The notes under the pieces are model-generated. The model made no database searches. It saw only the letters and a program-made list of their open reading frames with translations, and was not told the DNA's origin. From contig WOAB01000158.1 of NCBI GenBank assembly GCA_027886185.1, positions 124,001-188,000 on the forward strand: a DNA stretch of 64,000 bases. Direction: 5' to 3'. Numbering within the stretch: position 1 is the stretch's first letter; each line of letters begins with the position of its first letter. Made by a program: the position numbers and the translations under genes. Positions 24,084-34,304 of this stretch are shown in pieces. The DNA is from Rheum nobile (taxonomy: Eukaryota > Streptophyta > Magnoliopsida > Caryophyllales > Polygonaceae).

Positions 24084-25407
24084 TTATGTGTAAGTCAAGT
24101 AATAAAATTTTAGGTTCTGCTTTTACCAAGGTTGACAACTATGCTAAAAGGGAAACCCCCTTGAACTCCTTTTTGTGTCATTACTTCTACTGTGACAGAA
24201 CCAATTTGATTACTAGATGTGCAAAATGTTTAGGTCCTTCTCTTCTTTGCTATTGGACTGTATGTTGGTCTTTTGGCTATTTTGTGGTAGTTTGGACCCC
24301 TATCCTTAATGAGAAGATGATTATGTACCTGTTCTGCTATCCTCTTTTCTCTACCTTTCACTTTATCCATAACATTACATTTACTATCCCTATCATTTAC
24401 TTCAATTTGACTCGGTATTGGAATGTGATTACTAAATTACATCATGCTGTTGTCTAGCTTGTATGCATCTGCATTCTTTGCTACAGATTTCCCCTACATC
24501 TTGTATCTCACAAATTTCATGAAATGCAACAATTTAGCTACTGTGACAATACCAATTATTACTACATTAACAAGCCATGAACTACTGACAATCGAGATTT
24601 TACATGGACTTCCTTCTCCTATGGGTATGTCCATTATAGAAAATTTGATGATAAACATTGGAAGAGGTCTTTACACCAGGCAAGTAATTCTTACCTTAGA
24701 AATATGATCATTGACTATTTGACTCATTTGTGTTCGGTTTTTACTTCTCTCTTACATGTTATTATGGATTGGATTACAAGGATTGTTGTGACCAACAACA
24801 ATGGAGCTCAAAGTCAGAAAAAAACTCAAAGGAGCAAAAGAGAAATTATACGAAAAATAAACCATCAAACCATGAACAAATTATGGAGTTCTAACTCCAC
24901 GAACCATCTCTCTCTAAACCATTTGAATGTGCTACACATTTCTTTCACTATGTTTGTTACAACTGTTGATCTTTAAAGGATGTATAAACTGATGTGTCTG
25001 CAATACCCTATCAATGAAATTTGTACCATTGTTAAGATTCCGCACTACTTTTGTTTATACAGGAGGGTACCTGATTTGCACAGGTTCTGCTACTCCATGT
25101 GTATTGAGCAATTAAATGATGAACACACTAAAAGAAACCATGCTGAAAAGATCAAAACTAAAAATAAAACTAAAATTAAACATGAAATTATTTCTAATCA
25201 TTGTGATCACAAGCGAAGAATTGCTTTTTTGTGCACCATTTGGCTCTCTCTACATAGAGAGGAAGACTTAGAATGGAACATTTCAACTATTAAACAAGTC
25301 ATTAGAAAACATTTGGATGTGTTTTCTTGTTACAATGCCAACAACTTTTTTTTTTTAAAAAGACCCCTAACTATCGTCGGATATGGGGCAATTTCACGTT
25401 GGGTTTT
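24084..25407 (+). other. LINE C ORF1-ORF2 spacer
   Basis: Long AT-rich sequence with scattered short open frames and no recognisable domain. Its position between ORF1 and the endonuclease start suggests it is part of the LINE, but it is long for such a spacer and could contain other DNA. Confidence 0.4.
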
Positions 25408-26274
25408 TTATGAAGATTACAACCTGGAATTGCCGTGGTATTGGAAAAAAAAAACAATCTGGATGGATGTTGAATCCTTTTGTAAAATTTAACGAATTCA
25501 ATTATTGTCTTTATTCAAAACTAGAACGAACAAGGAACCCAGTGAAAAAACATGGAAAAAAGTTGGCTTTGATCAATTTCACTTTGTCTCAACTACCAAC
25601 TTTTTGGGTGGTATTTGCGTCATGTGGAAAACTTACCAGCTTACAAATGAAATCCTTGAAATCGACAAAATTGAATCTAGATTTGTTAAAATTAGGTATA
25701 CTAATATGTGCACTAATATTAAAGCCCTACTCATTCTTACTTATGCCCCCCCGTATGAATCTGGCAAAAATGAATTTTGGGAAACCATTATTTCATTTAT
25801 AAAAATTAGCACTTACCCATGTATTGTTATGGGTGACCTTAACTAAATACAAGATCCTACGGAAAAAATGGGTGGGTCCGCTCCACCATTATCTAAATTT
25901 ACTAGACTAAGACACTTCAAAAATGAATATGAATTATTGGATATACCAATTTAAGGAAATACCTTTACCTGGCGAAAGAATAAAACAGAGATTGATAACA
26001 TTTATGAAAAACTAGATCGTGTTCTGATTCATCATCAAATCTTGCAATGGTACCCTGATATATGTACCAAACATTATGCTTTCACTAGTTCTGACCATTG
26101 TCCTATTTCTATTGATTTAGCATCTACAATACCTCTTAAGAACCAACCTTTCAAATTTGGAAAGATCTGGATGACCAAAAAGGACTTTAGAAATGTTGTT
26201 AAACAAGCTTGGAAAACAAACTACCATGGATCCAGAATGTATAATTTAGTATTCGAGACAAAGTTACTCAAAAA
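25408..26274 (+). pseudogene. LINE C ORF2 endonuclease domain (start)
   Basis: The AP-endonuclease-like domain begins MKITTWNCRGIG at 25411. It shifts frame at the A run near 25447-25455 and continues through FKTRTNKEP, GGICVMWK, TYAPPYESGK, IVMGDLN, LDRVL and SDHCPISID. These are the metal- and DNA-contact motifs of plant L1 endonucleases. Stops occur near 25490, 25844 and 25952. The insertion at 26280 breaks the linker just after the endonuclease. Confidence 0.85.
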
Positions 26275-26279
26275 ACATG

Positions 26280-27231
26280 TGATCAGCGCTACTTTGTAGG
26301 GCATATCTAGGAGTTGTTATCGGTGTTTTGGGTACCATTTGGAGATGTTTAGAGCGTTATTGTGGAGATTGGAGTTTTGGAGTAGAAGTGCAGATATGGT
26401 GGTTTGGAGAAGCTTAAATGAAGACATCAAGAAGATGAGAAGAGAACCACGTAGAAGACGAAGGAAGAGCTGGAGAAAGAAGCCAAGTGGAGCAACAGAG
26501 AAGAAACCGCGGTCGCGGGGCTGAGGGCCGCGGTCGCGGTGAAGAGACGAGGCGAGAAGTGAAGAACGCGACAATCCGTGATCGCGGACGAGCAAGGATT
26601 TTGGTCGCGGAAAAGCCGAGAGTAAAGGAGTCAGAAAAGGAATTTTCCGCGATCGCGGAAATTCTTCCGCGGTCGCGGAAATCTGCTCAGCGCGTCCGAA
26701 GGGTTTCATCCGAAGTTTACTTTTATTTTATTTTCCGTTTTTCTTTTAATTTTTATTCCGGTTTCTTTGATTTATTTCCTTTTAAGACTTTGTTTGTTAT
26801 CTTTTAGTTATAGGTTTTGGGTTAGGTTATTTAACCTAATTTTCCCAACCACTTTCATTATTCAGATTTAGTTTTACGTATTGTTCTTTTCCTTTGAGTT
26901 ATGAAGAACTAAGCACTCTTTGCTTAGTCCGACAATTGAAGCCTTCATTTGATTCATGATTGTGAGGTTATAACTCTATTATCAATCAATCAAATGAATG
27001 GTGGATATTTGTTTGGCTAAGTGTTTTTCCCAATTTGATTACAAACCTTTGCTTCTTTACTTTGTTTACTTGCATAACAATCAACCAATCCCCCCCTTGT
27101 TACTTTGGCATACAAATTACATAAAGAAAGACAACTCCTCCCTGTGGGATTCGACCCTTGCTTGCCTATTCTACTAGTTTAGGTTATTAAGGATTTTACT
27201 TTGATTGGGCACACGACTTTAGCCTCTGTCA
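26280..27231 (+). repeat. 5' LTR of the Athila-like element
   Basis: It spans TGATCAGCGCTACTTTG to TTAGCCTCTGTCA, 952 bp. It matches the 3' LTR at both ends but lacks a central segment the 3' LTR keeps (roughly 31970-32160). It retains one the 3' LTR lacks (about 26985-27060). It has one extra CCGCGGTCGCGG unit near 26668 and one fewer near 26530 than its partner. Confidence 0.9.
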
Positions 27232-27234
27232 AAT

Positions 27235-27252
27235 TGGCGTCGTTGTCGGGGA
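27235..27252 (+). other. Primer-binding site, Athila type (Asp tRNA)
   Basis: TGGCGTCGTTGTCGGGGA starts three bases after the LTR. It differs at two positions from the TGGCGCCGTTGCCGGGGA site commonly seen in Athila/Tat elements and assigned to aspartate tRNA. Both differences are C to T. Confidence 0.75.
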
Positions 27253-27310
27253 GGCAAGTTTTGATTTTTTCTTTGTGTGTGTTCGTGTGCAATTTGTGTG
27301 GACCTATCTT

Positions 27311-29830
27311 ATGGTCCACACCCGTGCTACTGACTCTCCACTTTTAGCTTTGGATACAGAGATTGAGAGGACGCTTTCTAGGAGCCGCAGAGTAAACAGA
27401 TCTTTGGTCTTTGATAACCCAACTTTTGAGATGGCTAACGAAGCACCCACGTTGAGGCAGCTGACTGCCCCTAACCTGCAATAGCAACCGTTGGCTGTGC
27501 AGTTCCCTGAGCTGGCCGATGGCGTCAACTTCGAGCTCAAGTCAGGGTTGATCCACTTACTCCACCACTTCCATGGGATGAGTGGAGAAGACCCCAATAA
27601 GCATTTGTCGAAGTTCCATGTCGTATGCACCAGCGTGAAGCCCAGAGGAGTGACTGAAGACCAGATCAAGCTGAGGGCCTTTCCTTTCTCTCTAAAGGAT
27701 TCGGCCAATGACTGGTTCTACTACTTGACCCCAGGGAGCAGTGACACGTGGGCCAAGATGAAGAAGGCCTTCTTGGAGAAGTACTTCCCTACAACTAAGC
27801 TCAATAGCCTGAAGAGGAGCATTAGCAACATTGAACAGCAGGCTGCTAAGTCGTTGTATGAGTACTACGAGAGGTTCAACAGGCTGATCTCTAGCTGCCC
27901 CTACCACGGCTACTCCGACCAGGACCTCGTACTTTATTTGTACAGAGATCTTCTTGATGACGAGCGTCGAATGTTGAATGCTGCATGTGGAGGGAACATC
28001 TTGAACAAGACTCCAGCTGAGGCATATGAGGTTTTCTTTGAGCTATATTAGGGCTCAAGACAGTTCAGTAAGAGGGCGGGCGCCCAATCAGCGAGGGTTG
28101 CAGACTCTCAGCCAAATTCCACTCTACTCTCTAAGATGGCTGGGATGAAGGAGATGATGAGGAGGTACATGATGAAGGGTGGCCAGCAGCAAATCAAATC
28201 ATGTGGGATATGCTATGACACGACGCATCTAACCGATGCATGTCCCACGCTGCAGGAGCCCACTACTGAGGTGAATGTCATTGGGGGATACGGCCCTTCA
28301 AGGCACAGATATGACCCGTACTCCAACACGTACAATCCAGGGTAGAGAGATCATCCCAATCTGAGGTACGGGAACCAGAAGAGTACTCCTCAAGGCCAGG
28401 AGAATCAAGATTATCAACCGAGGCCACCATAATTTTTGCCCCGCCCACAACAACATCAGCAGCCTGGGGGTCAACAACAACACTTTCGAGCTCCATATGA
28501 CCAAAGACCCCAAGGCCAAGGTGCAAGTTCTTCTATGTCCAGTGAGGACCAGATCAGAGCCCTTGCCCAGAGTGTCACGACGTTGGCTGGCAATGTGAAC
28601 TCCATGGGGTCACAACTTCAAGCGTTGATCCAGCATCAAGATACTCTCACTCAGAACATGATCCTGCATCAATAAGAGACGAAGTCCAGTATTCAGAACC
28701 TGGAAAAGCAAGTGGGGCAGATTTCCATAGCAGTGAGCAAGCTGGAAGCTCGGGAGTCAGGGAAACTACCATCTCAAACGGTAGTCAACCTGAGGGAGAA
28801 TGTTTGTGCCATGACGCTGAGGAGCGGTACAGAAGTGGACGTCAGTCGTGGCCAACATAAGGTTCTCCGCGACCGTGGAGAAGAAGGCCACAACCGCGGA
28901 TTGGCTACTGATGAAGAGGAGAAAATCGACGCTTTTCCGCGACCGCGGACAGAATTTCGCGATCGCGGAACACTCACTAGAGACGAGGAGTTGTTCGAAA
29001 ACATTCCGCGACCACGGACATATATCCGCGATCGTGGAAACGCCCCTGGAGCCCCAGCACCTCTCGAAAACACCCGCGATGAATATGTGCGTCCCAACTT
29101 CCCTCCGCTCAGCACACTAAAGCCTCCCGCACCCTTTCCCGAGGCTCTGAAGGACACCAGAAGGGTGGAAAATAATAAGGACCTATTCGAGACCTTCAAC
29201 AACTGCGAGGTGAATATTCCTTTACTCAAGCTGGTTAATAGCATCCCTCGTTATGCTAAATTCTTGAAGGAGCTATGCACGATAAAGAGGAAGAAAGTGG
29301 TAAAGGAGAAGAGGAAGGTCCAGGTCAGTGAGAATGTTTCCGCTATGCTCCAAAAGCGGTTACCAAAGAAGGCGAGTGATCTGGGCATGTTCACTATTCC
29401 TTGCAAGATTGGGGGCACCTTGTTTGACAAGGCCATGCTTGATTTGGGTGCCTCCATTAATGTGCTGCCTCTCTCGCTGTACGAGTCTCTGGAGGTCGGA
29501 CCATTAGAGAAGACGGGGATTGTGATCCAGCTGGCGGACAATTCCTATGTCTACCCCAAAGGAGTGGTGCAGGACGTGATGGTAGAGGTTGATAAATTGC
29601 TCTTCCCTGTGGACTTCTTTGTGATGAATACGGGGAAGGACAAGAATGCAGCCCCTGTGATGCTAGGAAGGCCGTTTATGAACACGGCAGGGACAAAGAT
29701 TGATGTGAGCAGCGGTTCGCTCACAATGGAATTCGACGGGGTGAGGGTCGGATTCAGCATAGATGATTCAAAGCGACACCCTCCGGATGGAAACCCCAAG
29801 TTCTCAATTGATGTGAGCAACCCAAGTTGA
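27311..29830 (+). pseudogene. Athila-like gag-protease reading frame with five in-frame stops
   Basis: One frame runs from the ATG at 27311 to the stop at 29828-29830 without a frameshift. Gag has the retrotransposon-gag domain (LRAFPFSLKDSANDWFYYL near 27674-27730) and a zinc knuckle CGICYDTTHLTDAC near 28203-28245. A Q-rich linker and a coiled stretch follow, then a segment of repeated RPR/RDRG residues (28867-29080) and the protease (MLDLGASINVLPLSLYE near 29440-29490). Stops at 27482, 28049, 28343, 28430 and 28673 all fall at codons one C-to-T step from glutamine. The frame is otherwise preserved, which suggests a recently active gag. Confidence 0.85.
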
Positions 29831-31275
29831 GTGGGAGAGTACCAAGTCGAGCCACGACAATAACTAAGGCGCTGCCCGGGAGGCAACCTGAGGTATGTAT
29901 TTCTTTTCATGTCTGTTTGTTTTCATGTCGTTAGTTGTTATTGTTTTATCTTGCTTTATTTCGCTTATGCATTTGTTTTTTGTTTCGTCTCTCGACTAAC
30001 CCGCAGGAAGAACAGAAGAAAAACCGCGATCGCGGCCTCAGCCGCGCGACCGCGGCAAACAATACGAGAAGAATCTGCGATCGCGGAAATTTTTCCGCGA
30101 TCGCGGCCATCGCGGCGATTTTAGGGTTTAGTTGGAAAAAAAAAAAGAGTTCGGCGCTTTTTCCGCGATCGCGGCTTTATTTCCGCAATCGCGGCCCAGT
30201 TGTCTGCGTTTTATTTTGAGAGACGGTGCGCATCATGATTGCCAAGGAGGAGACATTAGCCCCACATTTGTATTTGGCACCGATGATGGCCTGACATTCG
30301 ACAGCTGGCGAGGAGGAACCCCAGAGCCCACACCACGATTACATCTGGTCTCCATTTATGTGTTCATTGAAGGCCGTGCAACCCCAATCTCTTTGATATA
30401 CCACTACACCTTACAGTGGATCTATTTCGTTACACGGTAGAGATTGTTTGAGGACCGGCGCGACACCAGAGACATGTGCTTTCATTGATATACCGCCAGC
30501 AATAACTTTCGTGTCCAAGCCAACTCGGCGACAGTTGTGAGTACTTCATTGCCTTTCTTTGTGCTTCATCTTTTTTTTTTGTCTTTCATTACATTGAGGA
30601 CAATGCAATGTTTAAGCATGGGGGAGTGTTCTATACTTGCTAGTCGCTGAGGAGAAAGGAAAAAAATTAAGAAAATGAATAAGCCAAAAATTTGAAAAAA
30701 GGCAAAAATAGAAATTCTGGGATAAGTCGAAAACCCGAAAGGGCGGCTTAGGTAATAAGCAGGTGGCTTGGACTAGCATTAGGCTGGGGTAATAATTGGT
30801 CAAGAGTGATGTGAGTTTTATGTGAGCCCATCTATTAAAAAATGAAATGAGTGGCTTGGTGAAAACCTGAAAGAGCGCCTTGGCAAAATGAGTGAAAAGA
30901 AGAAGAGTGATTATTAGGAATCATCATTTTACCTGGCGTGGTGACATAAGAAGAGGAGATATAAGGAGGATTCGGGTAGGTCATTCTGGGAGGCATAAGA
31001 AGATAGATGGAGGCTAGGATTAGATTTTTATTCACTATATGGTGTTCGGGATAAGCTTGGGGGAAGTACTCTGCTTTCCTTTTAGCTTGGTTGGTGTTGT
31101 GTTATGTGTTGTGTTGTGTTGAGCTTATTGTTTTGGTTCCTTGGAGTTTCATGTTAGGTGCAATTCTTAGTGGAGAGAGTTTTGCTATGCTTCCTAAGAC
31201 CTTGGGGATTTTATTGGAGGAGTAGGTTCCTTGTAGCTTACTCGAGGACGAGCAAGGTTTAAGCATGGGGAAATT
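29831..31275 (+). other. 3' untranslated region of the Athila-like element
   Basis: No protein domain is readable. It contains the 'gcgctgcccgggaggcaacc' block (29870-29889), a cluster of CCGCGATCGCGG palindromes (30020-30200) and a pyrimidine tract near 30570. A region from 30629 is collinear with bases 1-610 of the window, including a stem-loop at 30723-30750. The purine tract 'aagcatggggaaatt' (31261-31275) abuts the LTR. Confidence 0.7.
30723..30750 (+). other. GAAA-tetraloop stem-loop, second family member
   Basis: It has the same architecture as 89-116: a 7-bp outer stem (30723-30729 with 30744-30750), an AAAA bulge and a CCC-GAAA-GGG hairpin. One outer G-C pair of the other element is A-U here, so both sides changed together. 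The neighbouring second hairpin (about 30858-30878) has mismatches in this element. Confidence 0.4.
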
Positions 31276-32336
31276 TGATCAGCGCTACTTTGTAGGGTAT
31301 ATCTAGGAGTTGTTACCGGTGTTTTGGATACCATTTGGAGATGTTTAGAGCGTTATTGTGGAGATTGGAGTTTTGGAGTAGAAGTGCAGATATGGTGGTT
31401 TGGAGAAGCTTAAATGAAGACATCAAGAAGATGAGAAGAGAACCACGTAGAAGACGAAGGAAGAGCTGGAGAAAGAAGCCAAGTGGAGCACCAGAGAAGA
31501 AACCGCGGTCGCGGGGCTGAGGGCCGCGGTCGCGGGGCTGAGGGTCGCGGTCGCGGTGAAGAGACGAGGCGAGAAGTGAAGAACGCGACAATCCGCGATC
31601 GCGGACGAGCAAGGATTTTGGTCGCGGAAAAGCCGAGAGCAAAGGAGTCAGAAAAGGAATTTTCCGCGATCGCGGAAATCTGCTCAGCGCGTCCGAAGGG
31701 TTTCATCCGAAGTTTACTTTTATTTTATTTTCCGTTTTTCTTTTAATTCTTTATTCTGGTTTCTTTATTTTATTTCCTTTTAAGACTTTGTTTGTTATCT
31801 TTTAGTTTTAGGTTTTGGGTTAGGTTATTTAACCTAATTTTCCCAACCACTTTCATTATTCAGATTCAGTTTTACGTATTGTTCTTTTCCTTTGAGTTAT
31901 GAAGAACTAAGCACTATTTGCTTAGTCCGACAATTGAAGCCTTCATTTGATTCATGATTGTGAGGTTATAACTCTATTTCCTATTCCTTTGGATTATATA
32001 TTTTCTCTTGAGCTTATTCCTATTTATTCTTATTGATTTGACTGGTCTGGCCAGCTAGTTGATATTAGTAATTGTCTATTGCTAGGGTTTGGATATTTCG
32101 AGTTGAAATCCCTTATCTTTTGTAGCAAACATGATATTCTAGGACTAGTTGGACTAGTTTACTTGCATAACAATCAACCAATCCCCCCCCCCCCCCCCCC
32201 CTTGTTACTTTGGCATACAAATAACATAAAGAAAGACAACTCATCCTTGTGGGATTCGACCATTGCTTGCCTATTCTACTAGTTTAGGTTATTAAGGATT
32301 TTACTTTGATTGGGCACACGACTTTAGCCTCTGTCA
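31276..32336 (+). repeat. 3' LTR of the Athila-like element
   Basis: 1061 bp, TGATCAGCGC to CCTCTGTCA, followed by the ACATG duplication. It contains a run of 19 C at 32183-32201, where the 5' LTR has 7 (27090-27096). An extra GCGGTCGCGGGGCTGAGG unit lies near 31525-31550. Confidence 0.9.
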
Positions 32337-32341
32337 ACATG

Positions 32342-32788
32342 CCAAAACATGGAATAAGAGTACCTTTGTCAATATGTTTAGCCAGCTTCAGAACATTGAA
32401 ATACAACTATCTGACATTCAAATAGAGATCTATACCAACTCTACGCACACTTTAATCCAAAAACAAAACAAACTCATTGGAAAAAAAAACTCCTTAGTTT
32501 CCAAAAAATATTTTGAAATCAAAGAACAAAAGTAAAACATATATAGCTTAATGATACGAATGCTAGCTATTTTCAAAAATAGCTAGTGGAAGAAGAAACA
32601 GAAAAATAATAAAGGAAATTAAAACCCTTGAAGGGACTAGTATAATTGGAGAAGTAAATATTAGAAATGAAATCATAAACGATTTCATAAAGAGATTTAA
32701 AAGTGAAGAAATGAACGACAGCTTACTAAGGAAAAATCTTGAATTAATTCAAATTGAAATCTCAACAGAAGATAATGATGCTTAAGTT
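32342..32788 (+). pseudogene. LINE C ORF2 continuation after the insertion
   Basis: The frame resumes at TWNKSTFVNMF and runs to IGKKNSLVSKKYFEIKEQK, then through several stops to a segment matching the LINE A stretch at 5720-6045 (IRNE and EDN motifs). LINE similarity ends near 32788. It is the linker between endonuclease and RT. Confidence 0.8.
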
Positions 32789-32905
32789 TGTTTGGCCGAC
32801 TAATAACCTCCCTTTTCTTAGCTCATCTAAGATGGAATGGTGAAAATGTAGAGAAAAACAAGTGTGATGGTTTGTATCTCAGTGGATAAAAAACAGCAAG
32901 CTAAC

Positions 32906-34304
32906 CTCCAATGACTCGGGCAAAACAGATAAGATTCCAGAGCCTTGCTAAGATGAAAATTCTGCTGATAGTGCTAGCTTTGCAATAGATAAAGCCTACA
33001 AGATGCGTGAATGGATAATGACATCTATGAAATGATATGTTGAAGTCATGTGGAAATTGGAGAAAACGAAACAAACACAACTTTCAAGCAAACTCAAAGA
33101 CAGTAGTGAAATAAGAATAAAACGAGTTGCAAACAAACTATACAATCTGGAGGAAATAATGATTGAGACATGTATCAATACATTTTTACTAACAAAACAA
33201 GCATTTTTTCTCCAAAGACATGATCACTTTCCAAATTTAAAATATAACATAACAAGTTAATTGACTCTTACTTACGAGAGACTGAAATATCTCATTCCTG
33301 GCAACAAAGTCATCCTCATAGTTAATCTCCACAACAGTAGTCTTGCTGTCACTCCGGGCGAGGGCAAGTAAACCTTCAGTAGCAGTCCTTGTTGACTTAT
33401 TTCATGCTAGGACTACCCCTCTTCTCCTCAGCTTCTTCTGTGCAGCATCTGAAATAAAGTAACATTAATTTCACCAATGAAGCAGAATAAAAGATAATGT
33501 CTCCTATCCTCGTTGTTTGGACAGAAACATTCCCCACTCAGTATATTTCTTTTCGCTAAAAAAGGCATAACATATAACAATATCTTTATAATTCATATTG
33601 TGTATAAATGCATATCAGAAGGGTTGATGACGTTGTGAAGGGGAAAAACTACTTTTTGTATCAATTGTGTTGGAGATTCAAGTGAGAAATTCGTCTATAC
33701 ACTTAAATGTGTCAAGTTGTGTCATATGTCAGGGGGGAAATCACTTCCATTCATGATCATTCATAGATGGAAGATATTTTCCATCAAATGTCAAATATGT
33801 TGATTAACTTTAGCTGTAGGTTCCATACTGTCAAACAAAGCCTACCTGCAAATGCTGCCATCACCCTCATATAGCCAAATTTCATTCATCGAATTTGATG
33901 AGGTTACTCTCCGTTGAGTAATAAAGGAACATATTATTTCTCATGGTATCCTAAAATCCAAACACGTAATTTTGTCCCATTTCTCTCCTTTTTTGTAAAT
34001 TCTACAAATGCATAACTAGGGCTGATTTGACATCCTTTATAGGAGCACTTGTTCTTTCTCGTAACTGCTTTATAAGAGACATCTGCTCCGAACCTGAAGA
34101 AGCTGAGTTGTATCTCCTAAGGAACAACTCAGAAGGAGATACAGATGATGCATAGTCAATAACAGACTGAGTAAGCTCTTTGAATCTGATTTCTGAGACC
34201 AAAACACGATTGTTTGCCAAAGTAGAGATACCATGAACCGTTTTGACCTCCCAGCCTCTTGTAGAGGATCTCAATAGGACGCTTAGCACCTCAGCAATAC
34301 ATCA
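32906..34304 (-). pseudogene. Mitochondrial elongation factor Ts gene, decayed and truncated
   Basis: Three exons are readable on the minus strand. Exon 1 (about 34019-34304) holds a transit-peptide-like start and the conserved SEQMSLIKQLRERTSAPIKD motif, the UBA-like N-terminus of EF-Ts. Exon 2 (33276-33448) gives AAQKKLRRRG, then TATEGLLALARSDSK and VEINYEDDFVARNEIFQSL, which contacts EF-Tu in the family. Exon 3 (32906-32995) gives ALSIAKLALSAEF. Splice sites of exons 2 and 3 are good GT-AG and the phases agree. A TGA in exon 2 (in ASKKS), a TAG in exon 3 and a frame problem at the start disable it. A short segment after SALV is missing, and no exon is seen beyond 32906, where LINE C ends. 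Introns show it is not a processed copy. Confidence 0.8.

Larger units (their letters stand above)
26280..32336 (+). mobile_element. Non-autonomous Athila-like element with gag and protease only
   Basis: The 5' LTR is 26280-27231 and the 3' LTR is 31276-32336. The target duplication ACATG (26275-26279 and 32337-32341) is perfect, and both ends are TG...CA. A primer-binding site follows the 5' LTR, and a purine tract 'aagcatggggaaatt' precedes the 3' LTR. Gag and a DLGAS protease are present. RT, RNase H and integrase are absent, and the sequence passes straight from protease to the 'ggcgctgcccgggaggcaacc' block that usually lies downstream of pol. Many copies of CCGCGATCGCGG-like palindromes are spread through LTRs, coding and 3' regions. 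Confidence 0.85.
21745..32788 (+). mobile_element. LINE C: L1-type retrotransposon split by an Athila-like element
   Basis: ORF1 (to 24083), a spacer and the ORF2 endonuclease (25408-26274) precede the insertion at 26280-32336. After the duplicated ACATG, LINE coding sequence resumes at 32342 (KTWNKSTFVNMFSQL) and continues to about 32788, matching the start of LINE A. RT and everything beyond are missing, so the 3' part was deleted. The left boundary is approximate. Confidence 0.8.
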
